A stretch of DNA of 64,000 bases, taken from Virgibacillus sp. NKC19-16 (lineage in GTDB: Bacteria > Bacillota > Bacilli > Bacillales > Amphibacillaceae). Positions 46,842-55,900 of this stretch are shown piece by piece. The stretch lies in NCBI RefSeq assembly GCF_021560035.1, contig NZ_CP074373.1, positions 988,001 through 1,052,000 on the forward strand, in the 5' to 3' direction. Position numbers and translations under genes: made by a program. Every line of letters begins with the position of its first letter. The first letter of the stretch is position 1. A model generated the notes under the pieces. That model saw only the letters and a list, made by a program, of their open reading frames with translations, was not told where the DNA came from and made no database searches.

Positions 46842-46994
46842 TAAAGGGCATGATAAAAAGGGCGTTTTCCTTAATGGTAGGGAGAGCGTCTTTTTATGAA
46901 GAAACAAGCATCTTACTTGTATAAAATATCCAAATTGATTACGATTAAACTAATAAATTCAACTATTTTCAAGTTTTCAAGGAGGCCTTTTATT

Positions 46995-47927
46995 ATGGTT
47001 AAAAAAGTAAAAATTGGTAAGTCAGATTTATATGTGAACCCGATTGGGTTAGGAACCAATTATATTGGCGGTCATAACCTTTATCCAGGTACAGATGACA
47101 ATGCAGGAAAACAGTTAGTAAAGGATGCTATAAATGCTGGTGTAGATTACCTTGATACAGCATACCTCTATGGCCCTGGAAGATCTGAAGAATTAATCGG
47201 GGAAGCATTAAAGGAATCTGGTAAAAGAGAAGATATTGTTATTGCGACAAAAGGATCCGTTAAATTCGAAGGTCAGGACATGCAAAACGATAACTCGCCC
47301 GCCTTCTTAAAGCAAGCTGTAGAAGATAGTTTGAAGCGACTGCAAACGGATTACATCGATCTATTCTATATCCATTATTCCGATAATCAAACACCAAAAG
47401 ATGAAGCGGTTGGTGCTTTAAAAGAATTAAAAGATGAAGGGAAAATTAAATCAATCGGTGTATCCAACTTTACCATTGATGAGTTAAAAGAAGCTAACAA
47501 AGACGGCTATGTCGATGTTTACCAAGGAGAATACAACCTCCTGAATCGCTCAGCAGAGGAAGAGTTACTCCCGTTTACAGCAGAAAATAATATTTCCTTT
47601 GTGCCATTCTTTCCATTTGCTTCAGGCTTGTTAACCGGTAAATATACGAAAGATGCAACCTTTAACGACTTACGTGCACAGATGCCACATTTTCAGGGGG
47701 AAGAATTAGAAAAGAACCTGGAAAAAGTAGAAAAACTACGTGAAATAGCAAATGTTAAGCAGGCAGAAATTCCTCATGTTGTCCTAGCATGGTACTTAAC
47801 ACGCGATTCCATTGACACTGTTATCCCTGGTGCGAAAAAACTGGAACAAGTGAAAAGCAATTTTAAAGCATTGGACGTTCAATTAACCGATAGTGAAGTT
47901 CAGCAAATTGGCCGTATTTTTTCATAG
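46995..47927 (+). CDS. Aldo/keto reductase
   Basis: A 310-residue TIM-barrel NADPH-dependent reductase. The tetrad is visible: Asp and Tyr in [12 protein letters not shown], Lys in IATKG, His in YIHYSDN. The NADPH site includes VSNFTIDEL and [10 protein letters not shown]. The ATG at 46995 follows GGAGG with good spacing; the longer frame from 46896 has no site of its own. It may detoxify carbonyls; its position next to mhqO suggests the same stress theme. Confidence 0.92.
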   Translation: MVKKVKIGKSDLYVNPIGLGTNYIGGHNLYPGTDDNAGKQLVKDAINAGVDYLDTAYLYGPGRSEELIGEALKESGKREDIVIATKGSVKFEGQDMQNDNSPAFLKQAVEDSLKRLQTDYIDLFYIHYSDNQTPKDEAVGALKELKDEGKIKSIGVSNFTIDELKEANKDGYVDVYQGEYNLLNRSAEEELLPFTAENNISFVPFFPFASGLLTGKYTKDATFNDLRAQMPHFQGEELEKNLEKVEKLREIANVKQAEIPHVVLAWYLTRDSIDTVIPGAKKLEQVKSNFKALDVQLTDSEVQQIGRIFS

Positions 47928-47937
47928 AAAAAGGTTA

Positions 47938-47970
47938 GAAGCTGCATGATTGTATGCAGCTTTGATTTTA
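47938..47970 (+). terminator. Intrinsic terminator after the aldo/keto reductase
   Basis: AAGCTGCAT, loop GATTGT, ATGCAGCTT followed by TGATTTTATT. Confidence 0.75.
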
Positions 47971-48082
47971 TTAATTTTGGAAACGCAAAGACCCAATCAT
48001 CCCACGAGTTCTCCTTCTTGCATTTAAAATAACTAACTGTAAAATGTAATTAATTCGATATGATTAAAAAGGGGAAAGTTTC

Positions 48083-49015
48083 GTGTTAGAAAAAATCAGA
48101 GAGAATATTTATAAAGTCAACATCCGTTTTTCTTCTTCCGGGATGCAGGAAGTAAATTGCTATCTGTTCAAAGGAGAACAAGGTTACACGGTGATCGATA
48201 CAGGTCTCTATTCAAAAGAGGCATTTGAAGTATGGAGGCGTGTTTTAGAGACTGGAATTGTTGTGGAAAAAGTAGTATTAACACATACGCATCAGGATCA
48301 TATAGGTCTTGCAAAATGGTTTCAGGATAATGTTGGCGTACCTGTGTATACATCGAATCTCGGCTATAAGGAAATGCAAAAAAACAGGGAAACCAATGTC
48401 AGGGATAAGATAAAAAGATTAGTAGTTAAACATGGAGGGTACGAGCTTCCAACAAATAGTGAGGATGGATCCTTTATTTACGATTTCGAACCTGATGGAT
48501 TTTTTGAAAAAAACCGGGAGATTTTGCTGGGAGATGAATTATATGAAGCGATATGGACGCCAGGACACGCGCCAGATCATTTTTGCTTTTATAACAAATC
48601 GAATAAAGTGATGATCGTTGGTGATCATCTATTAAAGGATATTTCTCCAGTTATTGGTTTATGGACAGGGGAGGAAGCTAATCCTGTTGAAGATTACTAC
48701 CATTCATTGGAGCTGATTGCGAATTGCCCAACAAATATCGCATTGCCAGGGCACGGGGAATCTATTTTTGAGTTAAACAAGCGTGTGGCTGAAACAAAGA
48801 GTAGACATGCCTCCCGATTGCAGCAGGTTTTGGAGGGTGTGGAAAACGAACGTAAAACGGCCCATCAGGTGTGTGAGGAAATATATGGAAATTTAGAAAG
48901 TGCGTTATATGTGAGTCAACTGATGGCCACCATAACAAGATTGATTTATTTAGAATCCGTTGGTAAAGTTAAGCGGGTAGAAGAAGAAGGAATCGTGATG
49001 TTTCAAGCGATATAA
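48083..49015 (+). CDS. MBL-fold metallo-hydrolase
   Basis: 310 residues. The N-terminal metallo-beta-lactamase domain has H68-T-H70-Q-D72-H73 (LTHTHQDHIG), the downstream ligands in WTPGHAPDHFCFY and MIVGDHLL, and the closing ALPGHGE. A C-terminal winged-helix-like segment follows (HASRLQQVLEG..). It is similar to uncharacterised YqjP/YobT-type hydrolases. GGGGAAAG precedes the GTG start. The substrate is unknown. Confidence 0.88.
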   Translation: MLEKIRENIYKVNIRFSSSGMQEVNCYLFKGEQGYTVIDTGLYSKEAFEVWRRVLETGIVVEKVVLTHTHQDHIGLAKWFQDNVGVPVYTSNLGYKEMQKNRETNVRDKIKRLVVKHGGYELPTNSEDGSFIYDFEPDGFFEKNREILLGDELYEAIWTPGHAPDHFCFYNKSNKVMIVGDHLLKDISPVIGLWTGEEANPVEDYYHSLELIANCPTNIALPGHGESIFELNKRVAETKSRHASRLQQVLEGVENERKTAHQVCEEIYGNLESALYVSQLMATITRLIYLESVGKVKRVEEEGIVMFQAI

Positions 49016-49021
49016 GTGAAA

Positions 49022-49056
49022 TACCACCAGTGAGGATGTTGATCCTCGCTGGTGGC
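49022..49056. terminator. Hairpin between convergent genes
   Basis: CCACCAGTGAGGAT and ATCCTCGCTGGTGG form a 14-bp stem with a GTTG loop. There is only a poor T tract, but the stem is strong. Confidence 0.65.
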
Positions 49057-49084
49057 TATAGTTGTGATTTATTTTACGCTACAA

Positions 49085-49642
49085 TCATTTTTCGTCTTTC
49101 GTAACAACATCTACTTTTCCTGTTCCCGGGTCAATAGCTAATCCGTGGACTTTAATTTCTTTTGGTAAAAGTGGATGATCGCGAATGATAGATACACTTT
49201 GCGATACAGATTCTTCAACTGTATCGAATCCACGAAATTCTGCGTGTAAATCTATTCCGCTATGTGTAAGTGTTTGTATGGTTTCTTCTGTAATCCCGCG
49301 TTCTTTCATGCCTTTTGTTAGTGCATCTGTATCAACATGGGACATACCACAATCATGATGGCCAATGACGACAACTTCATCTGCCTTTAAATTAAATATG
49401 GCAACAAGAATACTTTTCATAATACTATCAAATGGGTCACGGATGATGGCGCCAGCATTTTTAACCATCTTCACATCACCATTTTGGATGTTTAAAGCTT
49501 TTGGCAGTAATTCGACTAAACGTGAATCCATACAGGTAAATACAACCATTCGCTTATTCGGATAGGTATCTGTTTCATATGTCTCGTAATTTTTCCCTGC
49601 TACAAATTCTTTATTGTATTCTAGCATTTCTTCTAAGTGCAC
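49085..49642 (-). CDS. Beta-carbonic anhydrase
   Basis: The 185-residue enzyme has zinc ligands C37, H95 and C98 and the D39-R41 dyad (CMDSR; GHHDCGM). It interconverts CO2 and bicarbonate in the cytoplasm. It belongs to the short type common in Firmicutes (YvdA/YtiB-like). It starts with GTG, with AGGAGC about 8 bp upstream on the minus strand. Confidence 0.93.
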   Translation of the reverse strand: MHLEEMLEYNKEFVAGKNYETYETDTYPNKRMVVFTCMDSRLVELLPKALNIQNGDVKMVKNAGAIIRDPFDSIMKSILVAIFNLKADEVVVIGHHDCGMSHVDTDALTKGMKERGITEETIQTLTHSGIDLHAEFRGFDTVEESVSQSVSIIRDHPLLPKEIKVHGLAIDPGTGKVDVVTKDEK

Positions 49643-49777
49643 CTGAGTCAGCTCCTTTATGAATGTTTTCTAATAAAACTATAACAGTTTTTGGCTATTT
49701 TGTGTAATTAGATGGGTTTTAACATAAAAAATAGAAGGAAAAGCTTCGAAGCTATTCCTTCTATATAAAACGTGTAG

Positions 49778-50653
49778 TTAGTCAAAAGATTTTGCGCCAA
49801 TGTAACGGTCTTGCCAATAATCATAGCTCATAGTTGTTTGTTCTACACCAGTCTCTGCAGTACCAGCATGGATCATTTGGCCGTTTCCAAGATAGATTCC
49901 GCTATGAGAGACGCCACCTTGATAGGTATCCGCGAAAAATACAACATCTCCGGGACTTGGATTTTCTACATGTGTACCATTATTAGCCCACATAGCCGCA
50001 TGCGTTCTGTCCAAATCTATACCTGCTTGTGCGAATGTATAATTGATAAAGCCACTGCTGTCAAAACCTGTTGCAGGATCGGTCCCGCCCCATGAGTAGG
50101 GAGTACCTACTAAGCTTTGTGCAATAGAAACAACATCAGATTCAGAAGAAGCAACGTCGGATTCAGAGGTGGTAGATATTGTCATTGTATCTACTGCTTG
50201 GTCAGGCTCTTCTTCAGTTGTTGAATTATCATTGATAGAAGCAGGTGCAGTGTTTACTGACAGTGCTTCCGACGTTTCTGGCCCTACTATCCCATCAACT
50301 AAAAGGTCGTTATCTGCCTGGAAATTTCTTACTGCTCCATCTGTGTTCGGACCAAAGATCGCATCCTCACTCAGATTATAGCCCTGATCATTTAATTCTT
50401 CTTGCACATCTCTAACAGAGTCTCCACGATCTCCTGATGATATTAAATTATTATTAACTTCCGTAGTTTCCTCTGTCTCCTGTATATCAACCTGTTCAAC
50501 TTGTTCATTTACCGGCTCATTATTTTGACTTGCTTCCTCACTTGGACCGCCATAAGCAAAAACACTTCCGGACAGAATCGGTGTAAAGACGAGTGATGTT
50601 ATTATAGCGGTTGAAACTATATACTTCCTTACTGAGTGATTACCTTTTAACAT
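49778..50653 (-). CDS. Secreted peptidoglycan-binding NlpC/P60-domain protein lacking the catalytic Cys
   Basis: 291 residues: signal peptide (about 1-33), an acidic linker, a peptidoglycan-binding type 1 domain (about 72-132, GDRGDSVRDVQEELNDQGY), a Ser/Thr-rich linker and an NlpC/P60 domain (about 170-291). The NlpC/P60 nucleophile Cys in the motif GFDCSGF is Ser199 here (GFDSSGF; codon AGC), while the His (VSHSGIY) is kept. These enzymes cut peptide cross-links in the wall. With Ser it is probably inactive or a binding protein. Three TTACA/TGACA repeats lie upstream. Confidence 0.88.
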   Translation of the reverse strand: MLKGNHSVRKYIVSTAIITSLVFTPILSGSVFAYGGPSEEASQNNEPVNEQVEQVDIQETEETTEVNNNLISSGDRGDSVRDVQEELNDQGYNLSEDAIFGPNTDGAVRNFQADNDLLVDGIVGPETSEALSVNTAPASINDNSTTEEEPDQAVDTMTISTTSESDVASSESDVVSIAQSLVGTPYSWGGTDPATGFDSSGFINYTFAQAGIDLDRTHAAMWANNGTHVENPSPGDVVFFADTYQGGVSHSGIYLGNGQMIHAGTAETGVEQTTMSYDYWQDRYIGAKSFD

Positions 50654-50740
50654 TATGTAGCCTCCTCATTTGATGTCTATCATAACTATTATTCTAGCAA
50701 ATAAAATAGGATTTTAGGTTATAGGGAGGAAACAAATAGG

Positions 50741-50765
50741 TTACAAATTATTACAAAATGTGACA
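50741..50765 (-). promoter_or_regulatory. Three 10-bp-spaced direct repeats upstream of the NlpC/P60 gene
   Basis: TTACA at 50741, TTACA at 50751 and TGACA at 50761 are spaced exactly 10 bp, about 90-110 bp upstream of the minus-strand start. On that strand they read TGTAA/TGTCA. The WalR consensus has TGTWA repeats 11 bp apart, so this is close but not exact. Confidence 0.3.
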
Positions 50766-50877
50766 AAAGGTAATCTTGTGTTCGACGGTAATTTAATTAT
50801 ATATCTTTAATAAATAATTTTACTAAATAATGATACAATGGGCGTAGGATATAAAATATCTATAGGTGGTGCACATT

Positions 50878-51690
50878 TTGAAAAAATGGCTTACCCCTCT
50901 TATTTTTGGTGTAATAGTTATCGCTTTTTTATCTAAAGTCTATATCGATACAAACTATTTCAAAGTTAATAGAGTGGCATTTCACAGCAATAAAGTGCAA
51001 GGCGAATTTAACATTTTGCAAATCAGTGACCTACATAATAAAATTTTTGGGGATAACAATGAGAAACTGGTAGAAACGGTAGAAAACTTAAATGCCGACA
51101 TTGTTATATTAACAGGCGACCTTGTCGATAGAAATACGAATGAATTGGATCATATTTTTAATCTTATCGAAAATATTACCGCCATCCATGAAGATGTCTA
51201 TTTTGTTTCAGGGAATCATGAGTGGGGGAATGCGCATTACGGAGAACTTCTAAATGGTCTTCAGGAGCGAAACGTTACTATTTTGGATAATAAAAATGAG
51301 CAAATCACGGCAAATCAGACAACACTTAACATCGTTGGGGTCGATGATTCCTCAACAAATCATGAAAATATAGAAGCAGCATTTGCTGGTATTAACGAAG
51401 AGCACTATACTATACTGCTATCCCATTCCCCAGGCATAATCGAAAAATACGATTCCATACCGGCAGACTTGATTTTAAGTGGTCACACACATGGGGGGCA
51501 AGTGAGAATTCCCTTTATTGGGGCATTAATTGCTCCCGGCCAAGGGCTTTTTCCGAGTTTGGAAAAAGGTACATATCAACTCAAGCCGAACCAACATCTT
51601 TATATTGACAGTGGGCTGGGGACGAGTGTTGCACCAATCCGATTTCTCAATCAGAGCCAGTTGAGCTTGATTAGGGTTGGTGATAAGTGA
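50878..51690 (+). CDS. Membrane-anchored metallophosphoesterase (YkuE/YaeI-like)
   Basis: 270 residues with an N-terminal membrane anchor (WLTPLIFGVIVIAFL) and a calcineurin-like domain: ISDLHN (D-x-H), LTGDLVDR (GDxxD), SGNHEWG (GNHE), SHSPG and GHTHGGQ. This dinuclear metal set is complete. The YkuE/YaeI group acts on lipid or phosphodiester substrates outside or at the membrane. The TTG at 50878 is chosen for AGGTGGTG 6 bp upstream. Confidence 0.9.
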   Translation: MKKWLTPLIFGVIVIAFLSKVYIDTNYFKVNRVAFHSNKVQGEFNILQISDLHNKIFGDNNEKLVETVENLNADIVILTGDLVDRNTNELDHIFNLIENITAIHEDVYFVSGNHEWGNAHYGELLNGLQERNVTILDNKNEQITANQTTLNIVGVDDSSTNHENIEAAFAGINEEHYTILLSHSPGIIEKYDSIPADLILSGHTHGGQVRIPFIGALIAPGQGLFPSLEKGTYQLKPNQHLYIDSGLGTSVAPIRFLNQSQLSLIRVGDK

Positions 51691-51719
51691 TTCGTTCGAT
51701 TAAGTAAATGATATAGGTA

Positions 51720-52259
51720 TTAAACATCAACAAATAACTTAATCCCGACCGGAGTATCTTCGCAGTGTGTAATTGTTGGATTTTTAATCATTTCATAAAT
51801 ATACCAAAAGTCACCAGCACAGGACGATGTATGTAAAATGAATACGCTCCATATGATAGTGCCATCCACTCCAAACAGGAACAGTAGGAAGAACAACAGA
51901 CTATTTAAAACAAAAGGAGCCAGAGCAATGGTGGAAAATTGACGTTTCGTGTAAAATACCCCAGGGTTTGACGCATAAAGCATCCCTTTTTCAAAACCAT
52001 ACTTAATTGTTCCCGATTCGGAAAAAGCCTTAAAAAATATTCCGTGAAATAACTCGTGTATAGGTAAGGAAATAAGTAATATACCCATTATCCAAATGAG
52101 ATTAGAAATAGAAAAAGACAGATGAACTTCACCGATTAAGATCAGGTGGGCTAATAAAACGACTGCTATAGTAACCACGAGAAGTGCTAAACTGAAAAGA
52201 TTAATCTTATAGTATAACTTTTTATCTTCCAGGACGTTTAATTCTTTAAATAATTGCAT
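51720..52259 (-). CDS. DUF3267 membrane zincin-like protein
   Basis: 179 residues with four hydrophobic segments and the motif HELFHG (HExxH) at about residue 68, after a long helix. This matches DUF3267 (YvaZ-like), putative membrane metalloproteases of unknown substrate. It is convergent with the phosphoesterase gene and has an ATG start. Confidence 0.8.
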   Translation of the reverse strand: MQLFKELNVLEDKKLYYKINLFSLALLVVTIAVVLLAHLILIGEVHLSFSISNLIWIMGILLISLPIHELFHGIFFKAFSESGTIKYGFEKGMLYASNPGVFYTKRQFSTIALAPFVLNSLLFFLLFLFGVDGTIIWSVFILHTSSCAGDFWYIYEMIKNPTITHCEDTPVGIKLFVDV

Positions 52260-52473
52260 ATATATCTCCTAAATCTGTGATTTTATTGAGAGAGTATTTC
52301 TACAAAAATTCTATCATATCCTAGTTTTTATTGCTATTGCTTTTGATATTTCAACAAGCGATGAAAACTCCAGAAAAACAGTTTGATGAGATTGCTTTTG
52401 GTAATGTAAATCTTCATTCATGAAAAAGCCTCTTTTGCGCAAAATAATAAGGAAACGGAATGGAGGTTTTTTC

Positions 52474-52683
52474 ATGAAGAAAAATAATGAGACCAGTGGT
52501 AAATACACGGTTGCAGGAACAGATATTGAGGCAATCAAAGAACAAAGTCGCCGTTCTGGGCTGTCATATAATGAAGCAAAGGAATTCATTGCTAGAACAA
52601 CAGGGGGCAGTGGTACGAATATCTATAGTGATACCGATGTAGAAGAGGTTAAAAGGAAAAATCAGCAATCCTGGGATAATTAA
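52474..52683 (+). CDS. Gamma-type small acid-soluble spore protein
   Basis: The 69-residue, hydrophilic, Gln/Asn/Ser/Thr-rich protein contains VAGTDIEAIKEQSRRSG and, at the end, YSDTDVEEVKRKNQQS. These are two forms of the T-D/N-x-x-x-V-K-x-x-N-x-Q-S repeat of gamma-type SASP, which serve as an amino acid reserve in spores. GGAGG lies 7 bp before the ATG at 52474; the longer frame from 52420 lacks a site. Confidence 0.75.
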   Translation: MKKNNETSGKYTVAGTDIEAIKEQSRRSGLSYNEAKEFIARTTGGSGTNIYSDTDVEEVKRKNQQSWDN

Positions 52684-52930
52684 TAAAAGGGTATCGGGTG
52701 ATTGTGGCGTGTCCATTGTAATGGAAAATATAGGGACGTTCTGTTCACATGATTTCTAACGTCAGCAATTATTTGATTGTTTTGCACCGAGTATCACGAA
52801 GATGCAAAACGATCGAGAATAGCATTGAAACACAAGAAAAAATGTAACGGAGAAACTCAAGTAAAACAGCCCCGCCTATCGTGAAAAGGGGGCTGTTTTT
52901 AGATAACCTTTCTTCATTTTATGACTAGGC
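52684..52930. other. Gene-free region before the surface-nuclease gene
   Basis: About 250 bp without a gene. It ends with a strong hairpin at 52863-52901 near the stop of the minus-strand gene. A short stretch, GGGACGTTCTGTTCAC at 52731, resembles the complement of a sequence at 62847 (GTGAACCGTCCCC). Confidence 0.5.
52863..52901. terminator. Terminator shared by the spore-protein and nuclease regions
   Basis: AAAACAGCCCC and GGGGGCTGTTTTT pair with an inner loop; A and T runs on both sides suit both directions. Confidence 0.8.
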
Positions 52931-55900
52931 TTACCGGGAATATCTCCTTCTGTAAAGGAGAATCACACCACCTGCTGCAAGTAACACACTACCGATAAGC
53001 AGGAACATATACATATTAGTTGCTGTATCAGGCAAGGTTGCACCATTACTACCTGGTGCTGAACCATCACCATTTGCCCCGTAACCGCCACTAATTCCAC
53101 CAGGTACTGTGCCATTGCCATCTGAGCCAGGAGCGTCGCCATTCCCACCAGGTGTTATGTCATCGCCATCAGAACTAGGACCGTCACCACTTCCGCCAGG
53201 TGCTATGCCGTCACCATCTGTACCAGAGTCGTCATCATTTCCCCCAGGCGTTGTGTCATTATCATCTGAGCCATCTTCTTCCGGTGGCGTTTTATCCGGA
53301 TCTGTACCGGAATCTCCGTCATCTCCAGTACCGCCGTTTTCATTACTCGGATCTTCAGGAAGTTCCGTGAATTCCTCACCCATCAAATCGACAATCCGAC
53401 CTTCTCGTTCAGGATCAACAATGCCACCCAAATTTTCAACCATGTAATCTCTCAATTGCTCCCAGTCAGATGCGCCGATGTCTCTTACGCGGCCATCATT
53501 ATAAACTTGTTCAAATGTTTCAAATCCGTCACCGCCCTGAGCGGTAAAACCGTTCGTTGTCACCTGATATTCCGCGTCTAACTGAATTTCCTTCAGTTCA
53601 CCGTCAATCTCAACGTACATTTGAACAACACGGTTGCCCGGTTCTTTTTCACTGTCATAATAGAATTGCATACCAGATACATGCAGGAATCCGCCACTTT
53701 CAGCTGGTGCCTGACGAACGCTGTGTTCTAGAATATCCTTGATTTCCTGGCCAGTCAATGTCGCTACCGCTGGGTTGTTACCAAATGGTAGAACGTTGAT
53801 GACTTCACCGGCCGTAATCTCACCTTCATCAATCGGTGCGCGGATACCCCCGCCATTTTGAAAGGCAATAACCGTCTCAGGATTATCTATCTGTGCCCCA
53901 GCAAGCATAGCGTCTGTCACCAAGTTGCCAAGCTCTGTTTCATTGGCTCTGACACTGTCATCACCAGGCTCATCTTGACGCGGGTTTGTCAGATCTTTTA
54001 TGGCCACTGCACCAATTTCCTCGTTCATGACCTCATCTACTTGTTCCTTATACGGGGCAAGTGCCTCCGTGGCTTCAGGATCTTCCGTATAACCATCCAC
54101 TTCAAGCAATTCGCCTTCATAATGGGTTACGACACCGTCCTCATCAAATGTCACATCAAGTGTGCCAAGGTTCTCAGCATACTGGCCTGCCTGCACGATG
54201 ATAGTAGGTTCTTTCGTTTCCCCGTCAGCATCTTTCTCTACACTTTCCGGCTCTTCCAATGCAGTGTGCGAGTGCCCACCTACAATTATATCAATGCCAT
54301 CAACCTCTTCAGCCAGGCGTAAGTCATTGCCCACTTCCGGAGCACTGTCAAAACCAATGTGAGTCAGAGCGATAATTTTATCAATGCCCTCATCTTCAAA
54401 ATCTTGCACCGCCTGTTCGGCCGTTTCAATGAAATCGGCAAACGTGACATCTGCCGGGCTTGCAATATTGGCCGTATCTTCGGATGTCAACCCGAATACC
54501 CCAACTTGCTCTCCATCAATTTCCTTAATAATACTATCATAAATTTCCCCGTCTTCTGGATCATTAGCTAACGATTGATTTGTGTCGAGATCGCTCATAT
54601 AAGGATCCTGTGAAAAGTCAATGTTCGTACCCAAGAATGGGAAGTTAGCATTGTCAACGAACGCTGACAGCGATTCATGACCACCTTCTTCAGCACCTAA
54701 ATCAAATTCATGGTTGCCAAAAACCATGGCGTCCATATCCATCAAGTTCAACAGTTCCAAATCAGCCTGTCCATTGAACTCATTGAAGTAAAGCGTTCCA
54801 GAAAAAACATCACCGGCATGGAAAAGCAATGAATCCGGGTTGTCCTCTCTGAATTCTTTGATCGCCGTCACCATTTTCGGTAGTGGTTCAACGCGTGCAT
54901 GGGTATCGTTCATATGCATAATCGATAGCTCTACGTTATCTTCTGCATCTTCAACTTCTTCAGCTGCCGCCAGATCAATTTGCGTCAAAATCGGGTCATG
55001 ATCACTCGCACGCCCGTGCATATCTGTGAAATCAGCATTGACATGAAGCACGTCAGTCTCTGTTACATCAGCGAGGTGATTAGACACGAGCACGTGATCA
55101 AGCACCTGAGAGTTCCCTTGGTAAAGATAGGTGTACCGCTCTTCTTCAGGCACGGACATCATGGCATTGGTCAGTTCATCGCCTTCAAGAATGTCCATCG
55201 TCTCTGTAAATTCAAAGTCATTCATATCCCCTAAGACAACGACATTTTCATCCGGATTGTCCGCTTTGATATCCGAGACAAATTCGTTGACGATACTAGC
55301 CAGCTCATGCCGCTGCGGTTCACTTCCCTTTATCGGAGGCTGATTTTGCCCAAATTCACCATCATCCCCGGACTTGGAATTAAAATGATTCGCTACGACA
55401 ACAACACTCTCACCATTAAAATCAAACTGTGCTGCCAATGGCTTGCGTGTATTCTCCATCACATCTTCATTTGGAGCTATACGCCCTGGGTTCAGCGTCA
55501 ATTGGTCTTCATTATAAACCGTCGCTTCCGTAGCTGTGCCATGTTCACCGTCTGTCAGTGACACACGTTGCGGATTATAAAGGAAACCAACGCGAATATT
55601 ACCATGTGGTGCACCGCCATCCTGATTGTACGCTGGATCGATATTGGCATAGTCGTAAGCAGGACCGCCTTGATTCCTGATTTCGTCAATCAGTCTTTCG
55701 TAACTTTCAGAGGCGTCCGCACCATCAGGGCCTTGTTCTTGTCCATTATTGTCCATCACTTCAACAATGCCCACAATATCTGGGTTTTCCATATCACTTA
55801 CAAATGCTCGGGCAATATCTTCCGCTTTTTGTTGTGAGGTCTCACTTTCATTGGCTGAAAAGTTTTCCACGTTATAGGTTGCAACCGTTAGTTTATCATC

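Noticed and set aside
53109-53447. Pro/Ser-rich plus-strand frame inside the nuclease gene
   Set aside because: It is the antisense of the Gly/Asp/Pro wall-spacer repeats and has no start signals.
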